In this document: in pieces, positions 36,393 to 49,544 of the stretch
Layout of the letters: every line of letters starts with the position of its first letter
How positions within the stretch are numbered: position 1 is the stretch's first letter
Source of the DNA: Campylorhamphus procurvoides
Lineage: Eukaryota > Chordata > Aves > Passeriformes > Dendrocolaptidae
Direction: 5' to 3'
NCBI GenBank assembly: GCA_013396655.1
Contig: WBMV01006629.1
Location: 69,157 to 133,156, forward strand
DNA length: 64,000 bases
Program-made: the position numbers and the translations under genes
Notes under the pieces: generated by a model
What the model was told of the DNA's origin: nothing
Database searches by the model: none
Seen by the model: only the letters and a program-made list of their open reading frames with translations

Positions 36393-39300
36393 ACACATTT
36401 GTACAGCAACTGTAAGCCATCCGAGACATCAGAATAAATGTCAATAAGTATGACATTTTGTCCAGAAGAATCCTTCATCTTTATTTCCTGTCTGTATATG
36501 GACAAAGCAGGAGAAAAAGAACACACAAAAATTAGGTATATTGCATCAATAGCAATCATATACTAACCATGATTACTATCATTTTAATGCTTTGTAGGCT
36601 ATATGACCAACCTAACTGCCTCACATTATTATCTGATGCATCCCCTGTCCAACCACACATACTTCTATCAGAAAGCCAAATGGCTTGCAGACTGTGACAC
36701 TCAGCTCGCATCTGGTGTTCTGCATCTCCCATGGTTTTTCACAAAAGCAAGGCTGGGACATGAATGTTAAAGTCAAAATGTAGACCTTAAACTTTAAGAG
36801 ATAACAATCTCACTGTAAAATATATTGTTCTCTTATAATTGATAGAACTGCTGAACTTGTGGAGACCACCCAATTCATGACCAAGTACTTCAGGATCTTC
36901 TGTTAGAAGACACAATAAAACTGTGACATTTATTATGCTGCTCAGTTCAGTGGCCTGCATAAACACCATCTACAGTGTCAGCTTGCAAGTTTATGGCTAG
37001 TTGTGCTTCTTCACCAGCCTGTCCTTTAGCAGCACTGGGCTGTCTAAAAGATCTCTTCACTGTCATTTAGAGAATGTGACTACTCTGTGCCACTAATATT
37101 GTGCAAAGACAATGAGTTAGCAGTGACCATGCAAGCCAGTGCAGAGGAATGTGGTGTAATGCAGCACTTGTGATAACCAACCTGCTTGAAAGGCCTTAAA
37201 ATAAGGCAAAGAATTTTTATGTGTATGGCACACACAAGCACATCCATAAATGCCAGAGTAGTCCCATTTTTGGTTTTTGATGAAAATTATATTTCCTGTT
37301 ATTTTCATGCTACAATTTTTAATGTACTTTTATATCAAACTTTTTCATCTAACTTAAGAAAGAGTTGGAATTGGTCTACAAAAATATCCTCATTTTAGAA
37401 CATAAAACAGAATGTGTATAACCTGGAGTAGCAGTGGAAGGAGCTACTACACTTAATTCTCTACCTTTCATTTCACTTAGGACAAATAACCTCAACACAA
37501 TTGTTTCAATGAAAACTGTGTCTTGGTCATCTTTAAAAAAGTGTTAAAATTCATTTACACCTTTTAGTTAAATCTGATTTTGCAATGTAATGTACAAAAG
37601 AGAAAAAAATGTATTAAGAGCTTGCATTGTAAAATAGAATTAATCCTGAAAAGAATCTACCAGCTGTATGATTCAAGGAATATTTGCTGATGCCAGTCTC
37701 CCCAGCTTTAGCATTAGATTTTTGGCACTGTTTCAGGCAATTCTGCCACAGAGATTATAGAAGCTCCAGATTTTGCATAATTTTTAGACTGCCTAGGGGA
37801 ATACCCATTTCCAACTGGTTGTTTTCCCCACTTTCTTATGTCCATATGTGGAATTCAAGTTGCCATGGGAGATGTGAAAAAGGACAGAGGAGAGTCTGCT
37901 GCAGTAAAAGGAAGCAGATACATAGAGAGTTGGACAGAGGTTTAGATGGGGGCTGGTGGGTTACTTAATCGAAAAATGCAGACAGGAACCAAAATGTCTT
38001 ACTCACAGTGCTGGGAACATTGCCAGCACTATTTGTCCCAGTCACAGCAAATTAGAAATCTGAAGACCCCTAAAATTCTCTCTTCCTCCACTTAATATTT
38101 TGATCCTGCAGCACTATGGAGGACTAATCTGCTAAACTGGGGAGCCTGTCTCCCTTTTTTCTTAACTTGAAGAAAGATGTATGGACAGCAAAGTAGCATT
38201 ACATATTACTCTTCAAATTTTTATTGATAATTCAAGGAAATAAATTTTTAACTTTAAAAAAATACATATAATTCCTACAGTTCCTCAGGCCTGTCTGTAA
38301 TAGATTACCTGCATGTTTTTCATATTCTCCCCATAAAAATAATGTATGTGAAAATACCTTTCTTTGTTTTTGGCATCTCTATCTGCGTGTGGCAACTCTT
38401 GGAGAAAACAGAGAAAGCCAGACATTGCATTGCAGCAACTTGTCGGGGGGGCCTGGCTCTGTCTTCCGAGTTTTGCTGAATCAAAAAGTAAAGGCAAATA
38501 AATCTAGCAAATTGGATCTCTTTGACAGGGAAGTTTAGAAAAAAGCCCTTTTTTTCCCCCAGAAAATCTATAAAAAGATGCTTAACTTCTACTCTGTTTT
38601 CTTGCACTCAGTATCCACCTATTTTTTCTGAAGTTGTGTATGTAAGATAGAGGGTATATGTATAAATAAAATCCACATCAGAGAGTGCAGACAAAGTTAA
38701 TCTTAGAAATAATATGCATGCTGCTTTGAAGGAGATTACCCTGCTTTCATTTCTCTTGATAAGCCTATTTATTTCTACCAAGTTTGTCTCAAAATAGGCA
38801 TGTTTCCACCAACATAGTGGAAAGCCTAGTTAAAACTTCCAGCTAATATATCTCAGCCAATGTCATCAGTGTCAGTTTCATAATTCACTTCATCTCCTAC
38901 CAGTCTCTATCCCAACAACCAAACCAAAATGAAACCAAAGCATGTAACCTTGGCCAGCAGTTAGGTGGAACTGCTGTCCCTGTGGCTGCTAGTTACTGAA
39001 CCTTATCAGGCTGTTTTGATATGAAACTACACAAAGGTGAAATTTATAAGGTGTGGCATATTAGAAAACAAATGCCAACTTTCTTCCTTCATTCCTGTAG
39101 GATTTCTTTAGCAGATTGATGCCTGTTGCTGTTCCTACACCACACCCAATCTTCTATGCCAGGTAATGGCAAGCCTGGTGGGAGATTTGGCTCAACCACA
39201 ATCAGTTGCTTCTGTTGGAAGTTCAGATCTCGAGAAAAACTGTGGATCAGGAGCAAGGAATATTGTCAGGGTCATGCTGAAACCATGTAGTAGGAGGGAG

Positions 39301-40607
39301 TAGTAAGGAGTTTTTAACAGTGAGGAGGCACAGTAGGATCCAACATTCATCTTGCAATAGTTCTGCTCAACATAAGGCAAGAAACACTCATTCAGTTGCA
39401 GGATTTTGCAAAAGATTTGGCTGGAAGCTACAGAGGAAGAAACATCTAGCTGTTAGAATAACTTGGGTTTAACTTTCATACTGTAGTGCACTAAAAGTAG
39501 AATGTACTTCTCATGATTCATTATATATCAATCTGGGAAGTCACTCAATCACTTGGGCTAAACCAGAAATCTCATCTCAGAATAACAGGTACAATGTTTC
39601 AATAAAATTGTAAACTGTGAGGTTTTAGTAAAATGGAAAAGATAGAACCAAACATGCCATATAATATCAAATTTTATGTCAGGCACCACCTTATGTATGG
39701 TTTTTACCACAATGCTTCCATCAACAAACTGAAAAATATCCCTGTGGCATTTTGGCAGAAAAGAGATTAGTTTCTTGCCTTTTTCCTGGTTTACCAGTGA
39801 CACTAAGGACATAGGTCATACAACAACCCTGTAACTGAGATTCCCATGAGAGGCTGGAAAGAGTTGGTAAGCCTGCATGGGTCAGTACAGTGCTATGATA
39901 TTAGGCTGGATCCCAGAATAAACAATTACTAGTTCAACCTCATGCTGGGCAAATTTGCCTCTTCTCTGACAGCATCCCCAGCTAACAGTTCAGGGGTCCA
40001 CTGGCAAGTCCCAGAGCTTTTCCACTGCTGTCTTTAGGTCTGCTGTAGTTTGACTGCTGCTAGCACAGGTGGCACAGGGGTCTGACCATACAGGACGATT
40101 TCCTCAAAGCATATTAACATCACCTTTTTCTGTAATCAGTCAATTTTCTAATTAGACAGCTTTCTCAAAACAAAGATACCATATATTAGTTAACTGAAAT
40201 CTGACTCCGTTTAAAGTTGTCAGCCACCAGGGATGGGGTAATACTGTCCTCAGAAAGAAGTAAGATCTGTGTTTCCATATACAAACACTGCATTAATAGT
40301 CTGTTAGCATTTCATTAACACACTGGCTAGTTCTTAGCTTTGTATGCTAAATCTCTAACGTCCAAACTTTGGGAACAGAGACTTGCATGCAATTCCAGGT
40401 TAACAGATTTTTATGGAAAAGCCTTTAGGATTTAATGAAAAGTAACTTTTACAGAGACCATTGCAATAAAACTATCCATCCCTAAAGCAAGTATATATTC
40501 CTCTGCTAAAATCATAAATATGTTTGAAAATTACATTAAAAAGTTATCATACTCTACCCTAAATTTAGAGGCATGTATGCCTCACTTATGAGTTTAATAG
40601 TTGCATA

Positions 40608-40662
40608 GGTTTATGGTTGGACTTGATGATCTTAGAGGTCTTTTCCAACTTCAATGATTCCA
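40608..40662 (+). mobile_element. CR1 LINE extreme 3' end
   Basis: Only about 55 bases: GGTTGGACTTGATGATCTTA, GAGGTCTTTTCCAACTTCAA, TGATTCC. Very short 5'-truncated copies are common for CR1. Confidence 0.8.
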
Positions 40663-41122
40663 TTTGCATCCATTTTGATTACACAATGGCTATCTAAGAA
40701 TAATGATGGCCTCGCTTTTACGTTTCAAATAACAGGAAATCATTAGTTGATGACTTTGAAGTCTAATACTTCAGGGGATCACATGCCAGCTAAGAGTTAG
40801 CAGAGAAAAACACAACCACTTCATGCATAAATACAGCAGAACTAGAACTGCACAACAAAATGTCTTCCTACCTAACAAAACACTGAATTTCTAAAATCAA
40901 AACTTTCTGTGGCACTACATGGAGTTCATTGTTTTATAAAGTGAAAAGAAAGACAGAATATGAAATGCTGTTTGAAACTAAAATGAAATAAATCAAGTTT
41001 ATTTTAATTAGTTTTAACAGTGTTACAGATTGGATGCACTAAAACTTAGGGGTTTGTTATTCTGCCATCAGATCACACTCTTTCCTGGATAGGAATTTGC
41101 ATTTTACCAATTAATTTTTATG

Positions 41123-41296
41123 TCATGTGTTGGTATAGTATGTCTTTGTTCCTCGAACAGCTATTCCTCCAGCACAGACAACAGAGGCTGCAATACAAAT
41201 CAAATGGTGCAGGATACAAATGTGCGTTTTTTCCAGTGCATGGGGCATCCCTGTGATTGCATCAGCATGTTCTTTTACCAACTTTAATTTAAATTC
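41123..41296 (-). other. Unconfirmed alternative terminal exon
   Basis: 57 open codons plus a TGA stop directly follow a strong acceptor (pyrimidine tract CTTTTTGTCTCCTTCCCTTT then GCAG). The exon would start in phase 0, compatible with the ATP6AP1L exon at 52721-52806. The peptide starts EFKLKLVKEHADAITGMPHA and contains a hydrophobic patch HLICIAASVVCAGG. I do not recognise it. If spliced it would truncate ATP6AP1L before its conserved C-terminal domain. Could equally be chance. Confidence 0.22.
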
Positions 41297-42619
41297 CTGC
41301 AAAGGGAAGGAGACAAAAAGTACTGCAGGTAGATACTTAGGGCAAGGCTGCTCTGACCATATGCAGAAGCTACCTAGCCACACAGCCACACATCTCTCAG
41401 CTCCTGGCTTTTCAGCCCTAGGGGTGTCTTCAGAGGATACACATACATGTGATCACATGCTGTGATCCTCTGAGTAGATATGATAATTTCCTGGGTTTAA
41501 CCCTCTGTTTCCCCAAAATGCCCAAAATAGCAACATATGTCTGTCTCTGAAAAGAATCATGTCTATGGGTTTTGGTGTCTGAGATGGCACTGAAGACATG
41601 AGTCTCTGTGCTCACCAAGAGCAATGAATGGTGAAAGGATTCAGAGCTCCCAGAGGTAATTTGCACATGCCTAATTGCAAGGCTCTTGAAAATCCAGCCT
41701 GTTTCACTTAAAGTAAGGAAGACTGCACCAAGCTTGAGATGCCACCTACCCAATTTCCAGCTGACACAGTCACTGGATTTCCAGATTGCTAGTAGAACAA
41801 TGATATACCTGCAGCAGGCTTTTTTTTTTTTAAATGAGGTGGCAATTATTTTCATCTTCAAAGGCAACAATTCTAAAACAACCTAACAGGCAAGAACGAG
41901 GAGGAAAGTCTGAGTTTCTTTTAGTGGAGCTTTACTTAGTCTGTTGGCTGCCTCTTCTGGCTCTTGGCTTTTAGTTAAATAAGTTACGTATTACGTTTCA
42001 CAGTCCTGTCCCAGAGAAATGCTATGTCAATATTCCAAACTTCCACTGCCAAAACATGAGAACAGCTAAACTGTATGAGAGCAAAGGTCCACCCAGCTCA
42101 CAGTCACCGCTCCCAATTGTAACTGGCAGCTAAAATTAAAAGAGGGTAAATACAAACAATATTTGTCCTAGGACACCCTCTCTGATTTCTGTAATCTTTG
42201 GGTTAGCAACCTTCAGAGCTTTGTTTCTTTAACAGAACTTGGTGCCCCTGCATTCCTGTGTTATGATCTGTGAGCACTGACAGTCATGAATACTGTCCAG
42301 ACACAGTGAGTGTCATGTTCAGCCTGTCCATGTTATTGGTGGTTTCATTTATTATTTCCCTCTTGAACTGTCACTTTCCCTGGCTAAAATATTTTAATCT
42401 CACAGCTTTACTGTATCCTTTGGAGACAGAATGTCCAGAACCACATGCACTATTCCACTGGCAGATTTGCACTCACCAAGAGCTTAGTAAATGGATTGAC
42501 ACTTCCTGCCTGCTGGGATGTTCCAAGACATCTACCCACATTTGCACTGTGATCCTTCTGAGAAATGGCAGCCACACACCACAGTGTAATACAGATATTT
42601 AAGGTTTCTTTATGTCTTA

Positions 42620-43860
42620 CTTTTCTTCAGACTGGATCGCATCTGCCTTTTTTATCACCCAGTACTGCAGTGCTGTGAGTAGTTTCTCCAGCTTGTCAGT
42701 ACATCAGCAAACTTTGGCACCTTTGTATTTCAGCCCCCTTTCCTTCCTGTTGAACAGCACAGACATCAGCATCAACCCTCACAGAATCCCATTGGCAAAT
42801 ACTCCCCATTGCGAACATGAATCCTTTATTTTTATCCTTTGTTTCCTAACATGGCTGATGGGGCACGCTCTCCCCTTGCCTGTCCCTCTGCACGTGGCCA
42901 GGTGGCTGGGCCAGAGGGTCGTCCCAAAGTCTCAGTAAGGAGGACACACACACTCCAGGGACAGGAAGCAGAAAGAGAGATTTATTCACCTGGCCAGGTC
43001 ATTTATAGACCTCCTGGCCAGGGTCAAAGGGGAGGGATACAGAGGAGACCAATCAGAACACAACCTGATGGGGGCTTGCATACTAATTAGGAAGGTGAGA
43101 GGTGGCTTTTCCAGGGGCCTGGGGAAAGGGGAGATGGCTTTCTAGGGACCTGGGAGAAGGGGAAGGTGGCTTTCCAAAAGCCTGGGAAAAAGGCTTTTTT
43201 TCACCAATAAACCTCATGTTACAATACAGTTTTACAAAATGCTTTCATTGGTTTCTTTATCTTTAGTGGCCCATCTCCTGCAGGATCTGTTCCACTCTAT
43301 ATTGTGAATCTATTCCCACAGTTTCCTACCTTTAATTTTTTTTACTTCTGCTCCAAAACAATTCTACTTTTTAATCTCTTTTACTCTAGAAACACAATTA
43401 CTTTTACCTGCATATTTTATGTTTCTCAGAGAATCCATGTTGTATTTTCATCATATATCCACATATTTATGATTTCAGTTTCACTCAATTTTGTCAGTAT
43501 GGGAAGTAGGCTTCCTAGTTGTATTTCTCCAGAGATATGGAGCCTCTTTTCAAACCCCATGTCACACTTGAAACATCCTACTCCTCTGGGATGAAGGCCA
43601 AACTATTTTATAATTTTCACATATATAAATTGTAATTTAGAAGTTGTACATTAGAAATCAGGATAACAGTTTGGCAGTTTCCTGTTTTAAACTTTGGTGA
43701 AAAAAATATTACCCCGATGACATGACATTATTAATTTTATTGATTTATTCTGAAGTCTCTTCTATTGCCACCTCACTAGCAGCAAAAGCTTTTGAGGCTC
43801 AATGTTTTTTTTAGAAATCTTTGAACTGAGAACCTGTCTGTGTTCTACCACAGCAATGAT
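42620..43860 (-). mobile_element. Ancient antisense LINE relic (CR1/L3-like), interrupted
   Basis: Read on the plus strand, pieces match in order the antisense of an old amniote CR1-like reverse-transcriptase region as I remember it: CATCAGCAAACTTTGGCACC, GAACAGCACAGACATCAGCA, CCCTCACAGAATCCCATTGG, TCCTTTGTTTCCTAAC, then after a gap GAATCCATGTTGTATTTTC, AGTAGGCTTCCTAGTTGTA, GGAGCCTCTTTTCAAA, CCTACTCCTCTGGGATG. The middle is split by the LTR at 42852-43223. Boundaries approximate; no open frame remains. Confidence 0.6.
42852..43223 (-). mobile_element. LTR of an endogenous retrovirus, minus strand
   Basis: Read on the minus strand it runs from TGTAACATGAGG to a CA end. It has a TATA box (TATAAA, 43002-43007) and, close downstream, an AATAAA poly(A) signal (42981-42986), the usual LTR layout. 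Upstream of the TATA box, three imperfect copies of about 33 bases (GGTGGCTTTCCAAAAGCCTG-type, about 43095-43195) look like enhancer repeats. No convincing target-site duplication seen. Non-coding; open frames here are shadows. Confidence 0.7.
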
Positions 43861-44949
43861 CAACACACAGGCCATTTGGCTTTGCATTGTCATTCATTTT
43901 CCTGAGTTCTTGTTTTTCATTGGATCCAGTGCTCTCTGAAAGAATTCCTGTCTAATGTGTTTTTATGTATAGTTTTTAAATCTTGTGCATGTTATTCATC
44001 TGAATCTCTTCAGGTCTGTCATATAATATTGTACTAAATTTGTAGGAATTTATATTCCTTTTAATTTTCCTTATGCATACAGGACTGTCCTTTTTGAAGC
44101 ATGGCTTTATTACTTCTCTTTCACTCTGTTAATTACAGTTTGGTATGTTTCCATGTGGGGAAGAGAGTGAAGGGGAAAATGTTTTTTTAACATATAATTT
44201 GACCTTTCAATATTTTATGTTAAAAGAGTTTGTATTCCAGATATAAAGTGTCACTCAACATAATTAGTGGAGATTACTGGGCAATTCACAGACAGATGGA
44301 TTATTTCAATCTTTAGGTTAAGGTCATATCACTTGGATGCTGCATTCAGCCTTAGTCTTCAAAGGCAGTTTTTAGGACCCTAGAAGTCTCAGAATATTTA
44401 TCTTTGTCTCCAGACTTCCTTTAAGGTACAACAGTAGTCCTTTACAGATCTATTCTGTCACTCTAATACTTTTTTTAACCTTGGAATTTTCCTTACTGAA
44501 AGTTTTTAGCATGCCTACCAATATGTCATATCAATATGCCTGTTTACAGTTACACATTCAATTTATTCTATCTTATTTTAGCCTTATACCTTAATTCTGC
44601 TCTGAATTACTATGTTTATGACCTCTGATAACTTATGACTGTATCTTTTAGAGTATTCATTGCAATTTTTATACCTGCATTTTACCAATTCCTGATTTAT
44701 TTTCTAAGATACAATTTATCCTCACCTGTATCCTTCTCCACCATCCCTCCTTCACCCCAGTTTTCCTGGTCCTTAGTTTTAAATGCAAACTAAATATAAC
44801 TTTCTAATTTGACCTATATGGAACATCTGTACAGGCTTTATCTATGCCTTAAAAAGTTAGCAGTGGAAAACAGTAAAACTGTTCTGATCAGCTAAGAATA
44901 ATAGCTCACTTCCATGCTGCCCTTCATTTAGCAGCAAAGTCAGTAAGTG

Positions 44950-44967
44950 CACACACACACACACACA
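44950..44967. repeat. CA microsatellite, nine units
   Basis: A pure CA run, then ATAT. Ordinary simple sequence. Confidence 0.9.
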
Positions 44968-47146
44968 TATAAACATAATATAAACTGTAATCTAAAGTTA
45001 TAAAAATGTTTAAAGTAAGTGAATCTTAGCTCACCCTGGTGCAAAGTCTAGAGTTAAAGGTTAACCACTCATTTTCAGTTATTTATCTGAATTCCCCACT
45101 AGCCCATGGAATGAATCATACAGAATTGCTAACAAGCATCTCTCACATCTTTATATTCAATTTCAAAGGTAATTTTACTAAATATTTTCCTCTTTCATTT
45201 TTTTTCTCTAGACTGACAACTAACTGGCTACAGTCAGACTTCAAGCTCTTTTGTAATTATTTAAAAATACCTATATTAGAAAAAAAATGCTCAAAACTGA
45301 GTTACACAGGAAATAATCAAGTATACATTCTTCTTCAACAAGTTACAGTTTATTTTTTATTATAATGGCATTCTTTAAGTGGAGAGAGAAAAAGACTTAA
45401 GGATGAGAAATTCCTGTGGTTTCTTCTTTTAGGCTGGAAATTCTGATGCTTTATTATACTATGTTAAACTATAATTGCTCATTCAAATGTAAAAATACTA
45501 GACTAAATGAATACGGCAATTCAAGGATGCATGAGGATATTAAACCTACACCTCCACTCCTACAAATGGCATTATAAGCATTTTTCTAATGTTTCATTCA
45601 TGGGAAAACTCACATTATATAAAGTTTGAGTATATTAAATGGTCAAAAGCGTTCCATTAACCAGAAGCTGTGAAGTCAGTGGGGTGGCTGTTGCAGCGTT
45701 TAGTCTCCTCAGAGTGGTAAACAGAATAGTCAACAAAGCAGAGAGGAGCTGGATGTAAGTGGAAGATGAAGCATAGCAAAATGTGATTAATTTTTAAAAA
45801 TGTGCCAGGTAGAAGGCAGAAACAAAGCAAATGTAGCCACAAGCACTTCCCAAAGCAGATAAACCCTTCATACTCTTTTCAGCTGGGGTGCACATCAATA
45901 GCATCTGAGGATACTTTCAAGAGATGCTTTTTCATAGTCAAAAGCAACCACTTTTCTGCAGATTTGATTGTTACTTCTGGCTGACTAAAGTTTCTATAGC
46001 TCATATTGCTTGGTTCTGAGTGGGATCAAAGACTCAACACACAGAAACACCAACTAGAGCAAACATTTTGCAGAATGAAGCAGCCCAAAGCTGTTGGTAG
46101 CTGAAGCTCTCTGAAAATGTGGAGGCAGCAGGGAAGGTTTAAACAGCATTTCACAATGCATCTGTAAAAAGTGGAATCAACAAAATGAATATCAGCTGAG
46201 ACACAGCCATAAATCTCCTTTTAGCAATATGTGGTCTCTTAGCATTCAATCTAACTGGGAAAAGATAACAACTATAAAACTCTCTTGCAGTTTCAGAAGA
46301 AAACTAGTAAAAATATTACATGGACACCATGAGGATCCGAAAGATGGGATTTATGATTTGAAGCATTATCTTTAAATCACTGTAGCCTTTTTGACCTCTC
46401 CAATTACAACAGCAAGGTAAAACTATGCATTACAACCACAAGGCAAAAAAATAACTTGCAACAAGCACAAGTAGAGGGATGACCTTGATCAAAAACTCCA
46501 AGAGCACAGAAATTCATATATTCATGAGAACTCCTGATGCAAGAGTGGAAGAAGGACTGTTTGGTCCTTGGTGTTTGGCTCTCCAGAGGAAAAATAAGCT
46601 ATCAAATGAGTTTCAAAGGAAAGAAAGGTCTTGGCAGGAAACTCCTCAATGCTTGGGATAAGTTCCTGGTTTTTAATGAAAAAGAATATGAGAAATATTG
46701 AGTGAGAGTTGTCCAATTATATATACATGTCAAGATCTGACCTAGGCACAGGGACTGCCTTTATGATTATTAGAGACAAAGGAGATTATGAAGGGTGAGT
46801 TCATCTCATCCTGCAACAATCCCCTACAAAACAGTCAGAAGGATCATACCCTAAAAAGTCCTTGATTGTAAAGAGAATCCTGGTTGATAACTTCAGATGT
46901 AGGCTTGCCCAAACACTTCACTTGCCCAGAATTAGGTGCTACAAATCACTCTCTCAGTGTCATCCCAACTCAGCTACACCCAGAAGGCAAAGAATTTCAG
47001 AACAAGAGTCACAAGACTTGGCAGTTGCTTTGTTGGAGGAAGGTGGCTCCTTTATTGAGATGATGGGAGGAATCATGAACTGGTTAGTGAAACTATTTCA
47101 CCAAACATGTCCCTTTCAGAGTATTAATTCTGTCTTTCAACTTCAA

Positions 47147-47555
47147 ATCATAGAATCATAGAATGACTTGGGTTGAAAAGGACCTTAAAGATAATTTAGT
47201 TCCAATCCCACTGCTGTGGGCAGGGACATTTTCCACTAGATCAGGTTCCTCAGAGCCCCATCCAACCTGGCCTTGAACCCTTCCAGGGACAGGGCATCCA
47301 CAACTTCTCTGGGAAATCTGTTCCAGTGCCTCACCACTCTTACACTAAAGAATTTCTTACTAATAAAGCTATTCCCCTCTGTCCTATCATGTCCTTGTAA
47401 AAAGTCCCTCTACAGCTTTCTTGCAGGCTCCCTTCAGGTACTGGAAGGCTGCAATTAATTCACCCTGAAGCCTTCTCTTCTGCAGGCTGAACAGTCCCAG
47501 CTCACTTAGCCTTTCTTCATAGGAGAGGTGCTCTAGTCGTCCAATCATGCCGAAA
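47147..47555 (-). mobile_element. CR1 LINE 3' end, minus strand
   Basis: On the plus strand it opens with the reversed tail ATCATAGAATCATAGAATGA, then TTGGGTTGAAAAGGACCTTA, CCATCCAACCTGGCCTTGAA and TCCAGGGACAGGGCATCCAC. It extends to GGTGCTCTAGTCGTCCAATC near 47550. It is in the same orientation as ATP6AP1L. Relatively well preserved, 3' untranslated part only. Confidence 0.93.
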
Positions 47556-49048
47556 TGGGAACAGAACAAGAGGCAGCCTGAACAAATCTCCATCATGCAC
47601 TGGGGTAATGAACTAATAATTATGATAGCCCAAAGGCATCTGTGTCTGTACTGACTAAACTAAGAAGGTCTTTCTCATCAAATCAGAAAAGAGGCTCAAT
47701 CATAGGGGAGTTTTGCTTCCTGTCTCATTAATTCACATTCTGTAAAGCCAATACTTGTCTGGAACCTTTTCCAAAATATGCATTTCTTAATGTTTATTTT
47801 TCTCTGCTTGAGGCAACAGAAGAACAAATTAATACAATGTGACAATGTTTTGAAGCCATGAACTGCCCAAAAGCAAGGGGGTAGAACTTTTGGGAGAGAA
47901 GTATCTCAAAATCTCCATTTTTGGAATCTTCATTGTATGAAATTAATTTACCTGACTAGAAGGAGCTGTCTTTTTTTTTATTTTTTTTTAAATCTAATAC
48001 CTAAAGCTTATTTCCTTCATCTCTGATAATAAGACAACTTAGTAAATGCAAATGTTTCATACTGAATGACTGCTAATGCAAGTGCACTAAGTAATGTAAA
48101 CTCTTTCTCAGTATGATTAAAGCCTTTTACTTCCCATATATATTGATCTTGGCTATAGCTGGGGAGTGACCCTGTAGCTTCTAGATCATACAATATAGTC
48201 TATAGCTTAAGCAAGGGGAGTTAGTTTGCTTATGGTTATGAAACAGTTCATCCCTTTTACAGTTCAAGCACAGCGCAAAGATATGCAATACATGCTAAGA
48301 AGAGGTTACATGCAAATGTAGACTGATGACCCCTCAAAGGTACATTCTGCTTTGCCTTTTCTAGCTCTGTACAGAAGGTGATAATTTTGAATGCAGTGAA
48401 ATAAAGTTATCATGATGGAAAAAAATGCCTCAAATTGTTTTATATAGCATTGAATTTATACAGTTAAGAAAAGGGAAAATTGCTTCTTTTAAAAAAATGT
48501 AGAACATCTTAAAATACATTGCTTTAATTATTTAAAAGTGCTTCAGTTGCTCAAACTAAGTTACTTTAATTTAGAAAGCCTGTTGAAGTATGCTTAGATT
48601 TAATATTCAACAAACTTTTAAAATTCATGAAAAAATCCTTCTCTTAACTCCAATTCTTCCATTAATTAAAAATATTTTTCATTCCAATTGTTCTAAATGC
48701 AATTTTCAGCTAAGAATGTTCATGTGCCTTTGGTTTCAAATGGTAAAGAGCCACAATAACAAAAATTATTTTTATTTTTATTTTGGATCTTTGTAAAAAG
48801 CAAAATGAAAAACCCTAACAGAACAAAAAACCCCAAACCAACCAAAACACAAAAAATCCTAACCACAGAAAAAAGGCAGATCACAAGTCTTGGACTCATA
48901 TTTTTCCTTTGCCACAAAAACATACAGTACACAGAACACCAATGTAAGTCTGCTCCCTTATGCCACTCCGATTTTTTATTCAATATCTGGTCTTCAAAAT
49001 CCAGTCTCTGGAAATTAATTTCACAGGGTAGGTTATCAAAGGAATTTC

Positions 49049-49155
49049 TTGTTTTGCTTCAGCAGAACTAGCCTTTGTCCCAAAGTCTGAAGGGACTACT
49101 TTGTTTTGCTTCAGCAGAACTAGCCTTTGTCCCAAAGTCTGAAGGGACTACTTTG
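49049..49155. repeat. 52-base tandem duplication
   Basis: Two identical 52-base units; the phrase TTTGCTTCAGCAGAACTAGC recurs exactly 52 bases later. The match begins at 49049 and ends at 49155. Identity suggests recent origin. Confidence 0.88.
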
Positions 49156-49544
49156 ATTGTCTCGTTGTATAGTCAGAGGTTCAAGATCATACCTCCATGC
49201 AAAAACCTGTCACTTTGGATCGACCATAGAATACCTTTGAGGGGCTTATCCACTTCTAACTTTAAGAACATGCACGAAGTCCAATCAAGTTACTCTTCTT
49301 TTGGATAAGATAAATGGACTTTCTTACATACGTATTAATCCCAGCTTTTCTAGGTTTTATTCTTGTGATACGAATAGCTGTGCACTTTTCATAGTGTTCC
49401 CTCCGGAAAACCCTGCAGCCTCTCAAGATCCTGTCAGCATTGCTCACGCTAGATCTAGACAATCCCACAAATGTCTTTCCTGTTGCCTAAAGGAAAGGCA
49501 GATTAAATATTCTGTAAGTGACTGGCTGATGTTTCATTATGGCT

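Noticed and set aside
41430..41870. 146-codon minus-strand open frame inside the large intron
   Set aside because: No domain, no signal peptide, no good splice context, and it contains a poly-Lys run coming from a poly-T tract; most likely chance.
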